DNA from: Moniliophthora roreri
Lineage: Eukaryota > Basidiomycota > Agaricomycetes > Agaricales > Marasmiaceae
Length of the DNA stretch: 64,000 nucleotides
Direction of reading: 5' to 3'
Assembly (NCBI GenBank): GCA_001466705.2
Contig: LATX02000205.1
Span: 62,001-126,000 of the forward strand
The notes beneath the pieces are model-generated. The model saw only the letters and a program-made list of their open reading frames with translations, did not search any database and was not told the DNA's origin. How positions within the stretch are numbered: the stretch's first letter is position 1; the number at the start of each line of letters is the position of its first letter. Below are positions 36,489 through 49,301 of this stretch, piece by piece. The position numbers and the translations under genes are program-made.

Positions 36489-38762
36489 TTTGAAGACGTC
36501 GGTTTCGATATCACAATTAAAGACGGACCAAGACACAACCAGATGAACACATTTCCCTCAAACAGAAAATGAAGCAAGGAAGCAGGCAGGCCCAGGCTCA
36601 AGATTTGGAGGAGCCGAGATGGTGATATGAGGTGAAAGGTTTGAAAGGAACTTGCTTTCATTGCCAAGAACCTAGCTAGCGGGAAGGTGGTGATAGGACG
36701 CTTTAACCACCCAACTTCGGGAATTGTACAATAGAATCAGGCATCGGTAGGACAGCAAATGCCGGTGATCGAAGTAGCAAACCCCGAGTCAAGAATCGCC
36801 GTTCCCGTCCGTGCTTTGGAGTTAAGCGTTATGCACCACATAACCTACTTCTGCCGTATATGTCGCTGCTCGTTTGAGATCTTGAAAGTAATAGCAATTT
36901 ATTTGACTGAATGAGATCCGGTAAAGCATTTCCACGAAAGGAGCGGGGAGAGATGAACCGCACTCAACTGCATACAGGTAGGAATGAGGGGATACACGTG
37001 CAGGGGAAACAAGGGTGCTTCTTCTCCGCATGGATCCAAATTTGGCTTGGTATTTTCTGTTCCGTGTTCGCCAGGAATAGGCGAAGGTACAAAGTAACGA
37101 GCCTTGCAATTCTAGGTGAGGAAAGTAGTAGCGAAACTTGAGCGAGCGTTCTGGCGAGCTTCCGTGAAATGGGAATAGATAAGTATTGGTGTTTACGTCC
37201 GCCTTAAGTGAGGAAACGTGCGACAATGCAGAACATCCAGAGCGCCATTTTCCAAGGCTTTGATACAAAGCTGAGAAAGAGTGCTAATCGATAGATCTAG
37301 AGGATATCAGTAATTCGACTGCTCATCAGACGAGAACCTACATCTTCTCCCGGTCTTTTGACAACCTGTACGACACACACTCTCCACGCCGGCTCTTCAT
37401 TCCTACCGAGAATATGATGGCTAAGAGAAAGTTGCCGTGTGTGACACGTCTTGGTCCGTGCGCAGAACATCGAAGAATGTTCGACAACGACACGTGTCGA
37501 GACCCGTTGCTTCCTGCTCAACCCAGTACTTGAGAAGAAGCTGATACGACAACAGCATAATGTAAAGTCAAGTTCATGTCCTGTTGCATACGATCCGGCA
37601 CTAACGCTGTCATCTATCTAGCTGAAAAATCTAGTGTCCACCACGGTCCGGCTGAAATTGACATATCGGTTCTAACGAATGGATCCTTTAGGGAGCAGTT
37701 TCTTGCCCAATGTTGTAGGAACGGACTAAGCATCCCGATTTGTCCCTGTAACCACCTGGTTATATCGCCAGTATTGCAAAAACCACCTCCCCTACCCGCG
37801 TCCTTCGTCTCCACTCCTCATTCTTGGCCTCCCATGAAGCACCCTCCCTTCTGATCTTTCTCCTATCACCGTCATCTCCCCCCATATTTCTCCCCCCACG
37901 TTACCCTCCTTGATCCCCAACAGCGTTTTCTGCCCCTCGCATTATGTCCAACCGCTTAGGTCATAATACAATCATCGCTGGTATAAATCATCTGCAAGAA
38001 GCCGGTTAGTGAGAAGAACGGATTTGGCAAGAAGAGATGTACATTATCCCCGTTCTCTCCATCTACTGGGAAAAGCTCCTCAAGCGACGAGGATAAGTTC
38101 CTGGAATGACGATCGTTAACCGAAGAAATGAGCCGAGCAAATCAAAACTTACGCGGAAAGTGGACACCAGTTGCGGAGGGCTGTGCTTCAATATCCCACG
38201 AACTTCAAACGGAACGGGGGCATCAGCATGGACTGCAGGATGCAGGTGAGCTTCATGTGAATTTGTTAATGAGAATGAATGGAACCCGTGTAAAGTACGT
38301 ACATGTATTTTCGTTTTTGTGCTATACCATGAGTCAATACCGATAAAATTATCATTCCTTCTAGAGGGTCCTAGAGAGTTAGCCCAAGGTGTGAAGCAAA
38401 AGAGGGAAGCTGACTATGTCTTTTTCACAGGAACTGAACGAAAGACTGGTTAATAGCGGTTATGTAGATTCGTAGATTCAGTGACTGATAGGAACGCAGG
38501 CTGATCAACCAGCATGATTCACAATCTATCTCGGCCCCTTTGATTCACGATTCACGATTTCTTCAAAATTAGGGCTCCTGCGTTGCATTGATTTACTGTG
38601 AGACTGAATTAAAGACCTGGCATGACTGCCGAGGTGGAAAAATAGGTCAATGTGTAACTCACCTCGATCCCCCCGATGCTTCACGCACGCTAAATTTGCT
38701 CTCTAACAATCAACTTTCTCCACGGAAAATGTCCGGAGCTGCTCAAATAGACACGTTAGAAC
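36489..38762. other. no assignable gene
   Basis: Short frames only. 37430-37500 holds a piece of the decayed gene family (GGTCCGTGCGCAGAACATCG). 37800-37960 resembles the CT-rich tract at 23625-23830, and 38110-38165 resembles 23930-23960, so this stretch also contains scattered pieces of the duplicated block. Confidence 0.4.
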
Positions 38763-39000
38763 TTAGCGCTTAACAATATGCCGACTATACATCGTACATA
38801 CCTCGTGAAAAACTACGACATGGCCTCGAGGGAGGTGCAGAGCGGGAGAGAGACCGACCGGGAACATGGAAATCAAGAGCAAGAAGTCGTGAGTAATTGA
38901 GGAACGTGTTTGCCACGTTGGGTTACGTGTTCTGTGCACGGACCACGGTTTGGCCGCTTCAGCGTTTCTTTGACCTCCACCATCTCGAACTTGCATAAGA
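38763..39000 (-). repeat. decayed gene family, copy D
   Basis: The minus strand reads GTGGTCCGTGCACAGAACACG, then a block ending CTCTTGATTTCCATGTTCCC, as in copies A, B and C. Here the frame stays open across FLLLISMFPVGLSPALHLPRG to a possible donor (GAGGTATGTACG). It is the least damaged copy. The frame upstream (38959-39276) is also open and helical (VDRAEEITTKIRSFEKDIIV), so part of a real gene may survive. Confidence 0.4.
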
Positions 39001-39971
39001 GCGCAGCTCAAAGCTGACACCGGTTTCAAGTTGGACAATGATATCTTTTTCAAAGCTTCGAATCTTTGTCGTTATTTCTTCAGCCCTATCTACAGATGGT
39101 CTTAGATTCAGGGATCCCAGTGTCCCACACGGACTGGAATTACGGAAAATTTGTGTACCTAGATTGGTGAGTGCCCTTAATTCTGTCTTCCTACTTTTAT
39201 GCTGGCAGGTCTCATTATAACTCACCATCAAGTCACAATGCCCGTCGTGTGTGCTTCTATCCATTACTATTCGCACAGTACGCTATATTTGGACTTACAC
39301 TTTCTTTTCAACATGCGAATCCTCGTGGATCTCGAGTCGTTGAGTATTGTCCTCTAATGGATGACTGGATCCTAGTTTTTGTGTTCTGGATCGATTTCGC
39401 AAGACGAGAGACCGGGGAACACCCATGTTTGAGCAAAGTACGTAGCTCGACTTCATTGCTCCGAATTTTACCAGTTGACAATTGTAACGACATAGTAGGT
39501 CTCTGAATAGTGAACGCACACTCCGAAGCGTTTTGCCGGCCCGTCGACACCCTGTCCAGTGGACAGATCGCAAACTGCTGGATTCGCAGAACATTTTAGC
39601 ATAAATTTCGGAGTCAAGTCTGTGATGGTGGTCGCCCTTAGATGTTATGCAAGTTCTCATCATGCCTACTGTAACTGAATTCTGATCTCCTTCTAACACG
39701 TAGCTCATTTACCTTTATTACTCCGAACTCCTGGTCATCAGCCCAGGATTCGTCTATACTTTGAATGCCTGGGCGGCCCGGAATGCAACTACACGAAGGT
39801 GAGTGCTAGCCTGACAGACAGTCATACACCATCAGGACTTACTCTTCTCGTTAGGGCAAGATTCCTCTCCATACGTTTTCCTATTTCTGGACAAATCTTC
39901 GTCCTTGTCGCCGCACTATGCAGAGGAACAAACACAGGACTATCCGTGGTTTGTTCATACACTCTGGTTTG

Positions 39972-39978
39972 TATAAAA
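39972..39978 (+). promoter_or_regulatory. TATA box of the pectate lyase gene
   Basis: TATAAAA 71 bases before the start codon. Confidence 0.45.
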
Positions 39979-40042
39979 TCAGCGAAGATGCCCTCGTAAT
40001 TCCTTAGTTTCTATAGTTTCGACTGATTCTGAACAGGTGACG

Positions 40043-41112
40043 ATGTTCTTCAAACTCCTCGCTCTCGCAGCCTCCGCTGTCGTACTTGTGCACGCTGCCC
40101 CTTCTCCAACTACCGCTGATGACTTCATCCGTCTGGATGGTGACGCACCAGTGTTCATCGAGCCCCGTGCTGCAAGCTGCAGCTTCCCCTCACCTCCCAA
40201 GACCTCCAGCTTGAGCGCACCGATTACTGTCACCGGTACCTTTGACGGCGGCAACGTCCGTTTCGATCGTGGCTCTGGAGCTTGCAAGTATGTTGCATTA
40301 CGCTTTCATTTATTGACTATATTGATTCTTTTTCCAGGGGCCAGACCGAAGGCGGCGACTCAGACGCCGTATTCCTTCTTCAATCCGGTGCTACCCTTCA
40401 GTGCGCTCGTTTTCTTGTTGATCCCTCCAATTTCTCAACCTGTTCATTTACAGAAATGTCGTTATTGGTGCCAACCAAGCTGAAGGTGTTCACTGCCTTG
40501 GTCCTTGCAACCTGAAGAATGTATGGTTCGAGGACGTCTGCGAAGACGCCATCACTATCAAGCAAAGCAGCGGACAGTCCAATATTATCGGTGGTGGTGC
40601 CAAGAACGCAGACGACAAGGTTGTTCAGCACAACGGTGGTGGAACAGTCAAGATCGACTCATTCTGCGTTCAAAACTTTGGCAAGCTTTACCGTTCGTGC
40701 GGTAATTGCAAGACGTGAGTGTTTTTTTTTTTTTTTTTTTTTCCGATTCAGCTAAGCAGTTTGCTGACGCCCATAATCTTAGGCAATACCAGCGTACGGC
40801 TTTGATCTCCCAGATTGACGCGACATCTGGATCTGTTCTTGCTGGCGTCAACTCAAATTATGGTGACGTTGCTCAATTCGACATGGCTTCCATCAAAACT
40901 TCAAGCGTGAGCTCCGTATGCGACACCTACCAGGTAATCTACCTTTTCCCTGGTTCACATTGGCCGCTAACACACGACCTTTCTATTCAGGGTAATAGCA
41001 ACGGAGATGAGCCCAAGAAGCTCACTTCAAATCAGTCCAACTCCAAGTGAGTGCCTTTTCATCCTTCCGTGAAAACAGACTCTGATACAGGTCTTGCAGC
41101 TGTAAATTCTGA
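40043..41112 (+). CDS. secreted pectate lyase, PL3 family
   Basis: Six exons (40043-40287, 40338-40400, 40454-40714, 40783-40933, 40991-41046, 41100-41112) join to 262 residues ending NSNCKF. Residues 1-20 are a signal peptide ([20 protein letters not shown]). The body shows the repeating pattern of a PL3 beta-helix: [69 protein letters not shown]3 enzymes cleave polygalacturonate by beta-elimination with calcium; they serve plant cell-wall breakdown outside the cell. The length is normal for the family. The intron at 40715-40782 contains a run of about 22 T. A decarboxylase fragment follows immediately downstream. Confidence 0.9.
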
Positions 41113-41195
41113 TGATTCGATGTCGATTTTATTTACACGTCGAATAATGAAGGGAGTTTTATTCTAGTTATTGTTTGAGAAGTCTCGCGATGTAT

Positions 41196-41526
41196 ACAAG
41201 CCAGGCGCCCGGGTCCGAGCCAAGATCGCGAAAGATTTTGAGGGCCAAATTGAGTCGGAGACGTTGTTTTTATTGATATGACAGAGTTGAACATGTTCCC
41301 CGAGCCGATAGAATAAGACAAAGGTCTCAGGCAGATTCTACATTGATGGACTGATGTCATTGTTCGTGTTTTTGCTACAGCGCCTAGGGCTTATATCATA
41401 CCAAGTGTTTTCGCAGAAAAACATCCGAGAAAGAATGAAATAGGGCAATACTATCGCATACATGGTTGGTTAAACATGGAACATTGAATGTATCTGCGTG
41501 GAATAAAAATGTACTTGTATTTCGGC
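41196..41526 (+). pseudogene. 3' fragment of the decarboxylase gene
   Basis: This plus-strand segment matches the last ~270 bases of the decarboxylase coding region on the minus strand at ~32851-33110, plus ~50 bases of its 3' flank. Shared blocks include GAGGGCCAAATTGAGT, GACAAAGGTCTCAGGCAGAT and AACATTGAATGTATCTG. Bases encoding LDDCDIYLG are deleted and stop codons interrupt the frame. Because it includes flanking DNA and lies in the opposite orientation, it arose by DNA duplication and inversion. It has no exon upstream and is not functional. Confidence 0.8.
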
Positions 41527-41588
41527 GAACAGAAAATAGAGCATTGCTGCGGGTCAAATTATCAAGTTGTCCAGTTCACGACAACTTA

Positions 41589-42643
41589 TTATTTTGGCTC
41601 TGCAGGAGCAGCAGGTTCGTCATCATTATCATCGTCGTCCTTTGCCTTGGGCTTCTTCCCTGCCTTGGGGGCAGCAGCAGGCTTGGGTGCAGCCTCCTTC
41701 TTCTCTTTTGGGGGAGGAGTAAAAACGATACCCTTCTCAGTATAGTTCGTCTCGCCGAAAACTCCCTTCAACTTGGGCTGGTTGACGATAGTCTCGAGGT
41801 GACGAATGATAGCGGGGTATTTGGCGCGAGCCTCTGCATCAATGATGATCTCAACGCCTTTTTGAATAAGACCGGCGAGGACGAGGTCAGCAAGGGTGAG
41901 ACGTTCGCCGACGAGGAAGGTGTTGGCGGTGAGGTGTTTGTTAAAGGTGCCGAGGGTACGATGGATGCGCTCGAGGAGGGCGGTGTGGACCTGCGTGTGT
42001 GATAGTTAATGATTAATGGTTGATGCTATGAGATTGGAAAGTAAACGCACGGGTTTGGAGTATGCAATAGTACCACGGCACAACTGGCCGATCAAGGTAC
42101 TAGGAGCAACAAGTTCGCTATCGACAAGGTGACTCCACTGATCAACAAGAGCAGCGTCTTCTGGAGTCTGGCCTAGGAGGTTTGCGTCGCTCGCCTGCGA
42201 GGCGACTATAAATAGAGGTCAGTATCAATTTGATTCAATCAAGGAAAAGAGAAGAAAAGCTCGACATTATTGTCAAGTATGAATAACTGCACGATGTACA
42301 GGTCATATCTGACAGAGACATATCGATCCTCAAAGTGTCTAAAGCTCACCATATCGAGCGATAGCGTATCCTTCAAAAAGTTTGAACCCTCCGTCCTTTG
42401 ACTCAAAGGCAGGAATCTTTCCATGGGGGAATTTGGAAAGGAATGCTTCGGTTTTGTTGGTCTCAAAGTGGACGTAGCCCTCAGGAGCGTCGAGGGTAAA
42501 GTTTCCAAGCGCAGCAGCAGCTTTGATCTGTGATCAGCCCCAGTCAGTCAATTAGTTGACTGTTTCAGTGAAGAAAATCAGCGTAAACATACGATCTTGC
42601 CAATCGTTTGCTGAGGCGTAGTGTATAGCGTTCCGAGAGACAT
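41589..42643 (-). CDS. eEF1B-gamma-like glutathione S-transferase
   Basis: Exons 42643-42593, 42527-42350, 42205-42051 and 41990-41589 join to 261 residues. The N-terminal thioredoxin-like part (SLGTLYTTPQQTIGKI, then FPHGKIPAFESKDG and LFEGYAIARYVA) and the all-alpha part (FLVGERLTLADL) are those of the GST domain of elongation factor 1B gamma. The C-terminus is a Lys/Pro/Ala then Asp-rich tail (AAPKPAAAPKAGKKPKAKDD) that ends without the EF1G domain of the full factor. It may be a free-standing GST or a truncated translation-factor subunit. A cytosolic location fits the lack of a signal peptide. Confidence 0.85.
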
Positions 42644-43235
42644 TTTTATGGAGGTTAAGGGAGAGAGGAGCAGAGATAAAAAGGCGGTAAGCGAAGACTG
42701 TGTCACGATTAGTCCGAGTCATAATTGGGTTGACTTGAGGGCAGGCTCAAATTTTCATCAATCTGATTGATATCAATTTTTGGGCATCAATCAGAGCAAC
42801 TTGAACGTTCCTCGAGGGTTCGTCGGGGGTGTTGATAGACTGTGAGATAGATAGAGCATTATATTCTAAGTGATGTTCTCGGAAATGAAGAACCAGGTAA
42901 ACATGCAGAATCAAGGAATTTTTATTCAGACACGTACTCTTTAGTTCCTCGCTTTGTTTTGTGTAGTATATATATGACGAACACAAATTTCGATTCTCCT
43001 AGCTACTTGTTTGCGTCAAGATGGGTGACTTTACTTCTTGATTATGCTGAATGAGTTTCTGTCTAAAAAAGTGAATGTTCGAATACTCGTATTTCGTCAA
43101 AAGGACACTTACCTTATCGCTCAAGCTTAATGTTGGGTATCAGCAAAATTTCAATAAAATTAGGTCGAGCTTTTTTTGGACGTGCTGTTCTTAGTCCACG
43201 GGAAAAGAAAATAACAGATGTGGGAAGAAACTAAA
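42644..43235. other. 5' flank of the GST gene
   Basis: No gene seen; AT-rich intergenic DNA between the GST start and tRNA-Cys. Confidence 0.4.
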
Positions 43236-43327
43236 AGTGCCCGGCGTGGTTCGAACACGCGGCTTCGAGATCAATACAACTCCCCCCATGATTGCAATCT
43301 CACACTCTACCACTGAGTTACGGGCAC
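43236..43327 (-). tRNA. tRNA-Cys (GCA) with intron
   Basis: On the minus strand GTGCCCG pairs with CGGGCAC and the discriminator is T, as is usual for tRNA-Cys. The anticodon stem TGAGA pairs with TCTCG (one G-U), the loop starts TTGCAA giving anticodon GCA, and the T-arm reads CGTGTTCGAACCACG. About 20 bases inserted after the anticodon-flanking base form the intron. Confidence 0.9.
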
Positions 43328-44722
43328 ATAATGATGGTCCTTAAATTGAGTATTAAACGACCCGATTATTTTTTGATCCGTACGCAGCCTCATGTCCGAA
43401 ACACGTTTTTCTTTTTCGCTTTTTCGCTTCCTTATTTCCGATTCCCATCCTCTCCACCAGTCCCACCTTTGGAGGGTTTCCGGCAACTCGGAGGATAAGG
43501 ATCACCGGAGCCCAACTACCGGACGGACACGTCCGATTCAGACCTTTGGCACGTGGTGCTGCTCTGCTTCCCTTCTCCCTTCAATGTCTATACGGTCCGC
43601 ACGGTGCTCATAGAAGTCTTTGTCAATGAGGCGCTTTTTTTATACAGCTTACCTAAAGAATGAAGAAACCTCAAATTGCCTAGCAGCACCCTTTCGTAAC
43701 TTATCTATCACGCACTATTCCGCGCTCTGTTCCGATACTTCCCGTTCCTCACCGCCAGGGCGATGCTCTTTTCACCATGAACACGTAAATCATGATCCCG
43801 TTTCGATGATTGCCTGCCTTCGCTCACCACAACCCGATTGACTGATGTAGCTCCTTTCAAGCGGGTGGTGTCTAGTGATGCGGATGGGGAAAGCAGAAAA
43901 GTTAATCCTGGATGTGAAGTGTCAGGACCGAGAAAGAGAAAGAGTGTGTGCGTGATAGAGTCAGGGAACGGTAAGGGCAGGATGATCATTGGATAAAAGA
44001 TAAAGGCGCTGAGAAGTTGGATGCAAAATGATGGCCTATCACCGCAGCAGAAGCTCTCCGACCTATACCCACCCATCATCTTCCTCACGTTTACCCAATA
44101 TGGCTATCTCGTTTCCCTCAGGCACTGTCTCACTGTCTGCTCACCTTTTTTATATCTTTCGGAGACTGCAAAATAGTGTGCATACTGATCTATCAGAACT
44201 TGTGCCTACAGCTTTTCAGATATCAGTTTCAACTACAGCTTTGGTATCGCTTTGTTGTTTGTTCACAGCTCTACACACCTGTGTGTCCCGAGGTGCTCGG
44301 TCAAGGCATCAAATTGTTGCCATGCACCGCTGGCAACATATTTGGAGCCACGGAAAGTAATGGGAAATATGGTCCCACGCCTTTGTCTGAAGACTTGGCT
44401 CACGCAGCATAAGGTAGGTAGTTTCTAACTATTGCACCTCTTCAAGATGCTCAGTATGATGTTAAAGACATGCCAGGCATGACTATTATGACTCAAGTCC
44501 TATGGACGAAAAGTTTTTGGTGGCGGAGGTACCGGCGGTATTTCTAGCGCCCGCAGTGCCTCATGGTGATTTTCCACGATTGTCGATCTCTTGGTTTTTA
44601 TATATGTATATCCATTTTGCCCAGATACCAGATCTCCTTCACGATTCCCCTTTAGCTTGCTCTAACATTCTAAGAAGCTGGGCTTTTATGAAGAAAGACA
44701 TTGAGTGAGTTTGTCTCGCTCA
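43328..44722. other. no assignable gene
   Basis: Short frames on both strands. Frames at 44028-44412 and 44502-44708 could belong to upstream exons of the following membrane-protein gene, but the splice phases I tried do not connect. Confidence 0.35.
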
Positions 44723-46791
44723 ATGGTCGGGATGATCAGGCTAACTATTCTCTTGGCAGTTCAAAGTCGTGGTGCCTCACTGGTTCGTCGACGGCGTATC
44801 TACTATCTCCTTGGGCTCACACCTCCCATTCCAGTCATTCGAAGCAAAGGATTACACCTCTTACGACCTGAGAGGACGTGGAGACCTGTTGTCTGCATCA
44901 TTGTTCATGCAACGCCTGAAGTAACGTATGAGACGACGCTAGGGCTTGATGGTCAGAATCCCAACCAGAAGGAAGTTTGTGTGATGTGTGTACATCTCTT
45001 CTGATTCCCTCCCGGTATCCTAATGAACATTCTACTACAGCGGTCCAAATGCCACTCCTGATACCAATGTATCTATTCAAGTTGTATATCAGCCTCCGGG
45101 GAAGAAGAAAATAAAGCGGATGAAGCGGGTTCCCTTAGCATATTGTACATGTTCATTGGGAGATGTTCTAAAGAAGCAGGTGTCACAGGAGGAGAAACGT
45201 GAGTCATTGCTGCAGACTGTTGATCTAAAATTAATAGACTTTCCTTACCACTGTACCAGGTCATGCACAGCTCCGTCTTCAAGCACAATCCACATTGAAG
45301 CATAGCAACAAGAGGAAGAATCGCAATAGTCAACCTCCTGTTCTCTATGTTCGGGTTCACGAGCCATCTCGCTCAAATATGGAACAGGCTTACGAGCTGA
45401 ACGCAGATGAATATGCATCTTCCCGTATGTCTTTATACACTCCTGCACGCTACATTAGCCTTACTTCGGACCACCTTGAAGTCTGGGATGACTCACATAC
45501 TGAGCAGACATTGTCACTTCCCTCATCACCTATCGATGAGGCTATTGAGCGCCAAGCTTCTGTCACAAGCGTCAAAATTCGCTACGGGGACAAAGAACAA
45601 GCACCTCGTCGTCGCAAGAAAAGGGGAGCCCGAGGCTTCGTCGTCCACTCAGATGACGATGAAGCACTATCAGTTTATTGTCCGGACTCTTCATCCTCAG
45701 AAGAGGAGTTTTCATGGCTCGAGTCACCATATCTGTCACTATCTGATCATGAACGGGAATCATTATTCTGCGTCTCACCGGTATCGGCAATACCGGATCT
45801 CACTGCATCTATGCATTCGCAGCACTTTGAATGTGAACATGACCCGTTCATAGGTCAAGAGCCGCTCCGGGAGCCTGAAGAGAACTGGTGCTGGCATCAC
45901 TTTGAAAAGTTCCTCTGCATATTCACCGTCTATGGTGAACTGTGCTCTGCTGCTTCCGTGTTACAGCGTTCTAGAACGCAGCACACAGACGGGTCTACTT
46001 CATCCGAGTTGGAGAATTCTTGGGAGTCCGCGACTGTGATTGAGAGCGGTGAGTTTTCAAGGTTGGAGAAGGAGGGAAAGGAGAGGGTCGAGAAGGTGTA
46101 TCAGAGGTTGCAGAATGAGTGGTTGTATGTGGGCGGGTTGTTGGTTGCGCTTGCTGCGTGAGTTTATCTTCTGCGTGAGTTTGAGTGAGACATGCTTACG
46201 CTTCTCCTCAGCGTTGATACCGCAGTCTTTGCGATATCCTCTGATGCACTGTTTGCAGTGAGCAATATAGCCAAACCCATGATTGCTGCATCATCGGTTT
46301 TCTCGGGATGTGGGATTGTATGTGCCGCTTGGTTCCTGTGGTGGTACGGCTGGGGAAGTGTTGTCTATTTAGGGGGGCACGGTGATTCTGAGAGCGATTT
46401 GGGTGGTGTCGATTGGTTCATGGTTGGTCCTTCTTCGTTCTTTGCCACCCTCACGTACTCAGGCTATGCTGTCGTACAGAACCGAGCCTTGGACATTAAT
46501 AAAACATACGTCTCCTTCGCCCTTGCGGCCCGTATGCCAACATTCTGCATGGTGTGCTCTGGAGTAGTATTAATGGCGTTTTTAGCTGTCGTAGCATATG
46601 ATGCGGCGCCAGTGATTGTGTGGGTTATATGTTGTGGTGTAGCGGTTGGCATGTGTGGACAGTTTATTGCTTGGGGGTTAGTTAGAGTGATTTTAGGGAC
46701 TAAAGCGGTGGTGAAGGACGTGGCTAAGGGTGTGAAGAGATTGGGCAATGCGATCGGTATCCGCGGTGCTGAGAGCACAGCTGCCACCTAA
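44723..46791 (+). CDS. C2-like domain protein with C-terminal membrane segments
   Basis: Exons 44723-44985, 45041-45198, 45260-46157 and 46212-46791 join in frame to about 632 residues. Residues ~30-140 have a C2-like pattern (LHLLRPERTWRPVVCIIV, TYETTLGLDGQNPNQKEVCVI, VSIQVVYQPPG). The middle is acidic and serine-rich (HSDDDEALSVYCPDSSSSEE). The C-terminal ~240 residues contain about five hydrophobic segments (YVGGLLVALAAVDTAVFAIS, FSGCGIVCAAWFLWWYGW and others). It is probably a membrane protein of unknown role; comparable multi-pass proteins are common in agaricomycetes. The start is uncertain: the chosen methionine precedes the first open frame, and an upstream exon may be missing. Confidence 0.65.
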
Positions 46792-47269
46792 AAAACCACA
46801 AATGCTTGGCGCGTTAGCCGTCACCTAGGTAGAGGCTCGGTGGTGAGGAGGGTACGGAGGCGACTGAAAGCAATTGAAGTAGATCTATTGTGACGTCCGA
46901 TGCCTGACATTGAAAGTACCCCTGTGGTCTGAACAGTGGACAAATATCTCCGCCAGCATGTCACTCGATTGAGGGAGTGGTCGGTGAGGGTTTGTTCTTC
47001 AACGATTCTTCAACATATTTTGCAGCAAATTGTATATGCCGACACAACGTGTGCCTACATATAAACATACATCAGAATACGCTCAACGTACCGGACTCGG
47101 TTATGGAGATATGTACTTATAATAACCGGATGATACTTCCGATAGACCAGACTCACCCTACAGTACATGTCTATTGAATCCTATATTAAAGGCAAATGTC
47201 AAGGTTGTTGATGACACCAGGTCAGGAGAGTTCAACGTTCATCGTTGGCCATGTTGAAGTAGGCGGTAG
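46792..47269. other. no assignable gene
   Basis: 3' flank of the membrane-protein gene; nothing recognised. Confidence 0.4.
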
Positions 47270-47513
47270 CTATTGCTGTCGAAAAGCGAGGGGCGTATAG
47301 CAAAACTAGAAGCAAATAGAAAGGGTCAGTGTCGATGTTAGCCCATCATAGAACCAGTAGCCGCACCGTGGCTAATGTCAGGCCAACATCTCCCACTGCG
47401 CCATTCGTAGGTCCCCGTTCCTTAGGCCAGGAGCCAAGGAAGAGAGGTGTGAGGACAGAAGATAAAACAAGAGTAATGGAAAACGTGGCGATGACATAAG
47501 TCCCCGTGGCCAT
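47270..47513 (-). CDS. possible small membrane protein
   Basis: Exon 47513-47367 encodes ATGTYVIATFSITLVLSSVL and a second hydrophobic part. A 61-bp intron (GTGCGG...CTTCTAG) leads to exon 47305-47270, ending after about 60 residues in all. One clear membrane span lies near the N-terminus. I do not recognise the family. It could also be the first exon of a longer decayed gene. Confidence 0.3.
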
Positions 47514-49230
47514 AATTAGAAATCTTTTTTTAGACTTGCCGCCAACTTGCCGCTCTGCTCGTAACGGCCATCTTCCTTCTCAACGAACAGGGTCACCATC
47601 CACGAAGCCGCTCGGAATGCCAGACGAGGAAGGATACAGTACAAGTGGGTTGACATCATCGTGCTTCTCTGATATATCTCAATGCTTACGCACAGGAAAT
47701 AGTCTGCATGGGGCCCTTCGGTTGATACTTCTCAAGTTCGTAGATGCATATCACAATCATCTCAATACAACATAGCGTGTCATCAAGAACCCAGCTCTCA
47801 TTCTTTTTCCTACTTGACTCGGCTTGGGTCCCAGATATAAAGACTGGTCACTCCTCGAAGCCAGAACGCTCTACTTGCAGGTATCTACCGCATGCTCGCT
47901 CATCGGGTCTTAGTGCTATGAGCGCTGACGACAAGTGGTTTAGCGTCAATCTCAGTTCCACATGGCAAAATCAAGGGTAACACGCGTACCGGGCCGATGG
48001 TGCACTGGCTTCGAAGCTCTTTTTCGCAGAATCATAACTACTCGTCCTAGTGGAACTATGATTCGTCTGTCATGACCTCGCGGTACTTCTAGCTCTCCAT
48101 GCTGTTTGCACCTCAGCAGTCTGCTTGGATAAACCGTAGATAAATCACTTAATCACGGTGAACAATGCCAGCATCAAGGTCGTCAAAGGTGCTGGTATAT
48201 ACGCGAGTCTCAAGAACTTGGTAACCTAGGCTCTGTTATGTGGGTCAATGTCGATAATCGACTCCTTTTGGGTGTAGAGTATTCGAATTCTTAGATATCT
48301 TCGACCTCCGCTACTTACGATGGTCCGGAGCGTGCTACCCTCGGTTTTTCCCCGAGGAACGCCCTCCCACTTCCGTGGCGTAATTCACTCAAAATCCAAC
48401 AGCTTTGATCGAAGCGTTCCCGTGTACGTTCTCCGTTTTTATTTATTGCATTCATTTGAAACTCTAAATGAATTTGTAGCTCTGCATCAGGCTAATTCGT
48501 GATGGAAAAACTCTGTACCTCATGGTGCAACACGGTAAGCATTGATGTGTGTTCATATGGTCAAATTTAATCTACTTATACGAGAAGTAGGAACGAACTC
48601 GTGCAGCATACCATCAAGATGAGCTATCAGTGGCTGACATTAAATTATGCTGGAAGGAGATTCTCCAACGACTCGCTGGGAGTATTGTTTTGTGCTTAAC
48701 CGCGCAGCACAAGCTATGAAGGACGGTTTATTCAAATCTATGTTTACTTTCCTCTCCCGCACCTTTGCGCTCATTGATTATCTCATGGACAGGATCTCGT
48801 TCGCTTCAACTTCAATAAGCGATCATCGCTTGAACAGCATGAGCGAGCATGTGGTGATCATCATCAACGCCTTCCAATGTTGAACATCATATTCTGCGCC
48901 TGATTGTATTCGGATGCATCCCCTAAGCTCCAATTCAGCGTTCGAGATTGCTGCTACAGCTATAGGGGGAAAATGCGGTTAAAAGCAACTTCCAGATACC
49001 CGTGTTTTCGCTGTTTTTGATTTCGATGTGGAAATACAGCGAAAATGACTTTGCCAAAACAAAGTTTGCCATGTCATTGCCCCATTTCCTTGTCATCACA
49101 CCGGATCGTCGAATCGGCGACTCAAAGGTATGCTGTCAGATCATTTCCCACTCCACACGAATGCTGAATTATAGCTTCACCTTGCGTGCCTTACAGCTTC
49201 ACATTGTTCAATCTCGGGGAAAAATCCATA
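47514..49230. other. no assignable gene
   Basis: Only short frames; nothing recognised on either strand. Confidence 0.4.
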
Positions 49231-49236
49231 GAGAGA

Positions 49237-49243
49237 TATAAAA
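49237..49243 (+). promoter_or_regulatory. TATA box of the metallopeptidase gene
   Basis: TATAAAA 65 bases before the start codon. Confidence 0.5.
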
Positions 49244-49301
49244 AGCCTTCAGTTTCTTCTCGTCCATTAGGGTTCTGCTCTTCCTGAAACGCAAAGACAC
49301 A

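Noticed and set aside
36770..36860. Sequence resembling part of a 5S rRNA gene (CCCGTCCGTGCTTTGGAGTTAAGCG)
   Set aside because: Only the short middle part is suggestive; the flanks do not form the outer stem and no terminator T-run follows.
36822..37268. 148-codon minus-strand frame
   Set aside because: No domain, poor codon pattern and no plausible splice partners.
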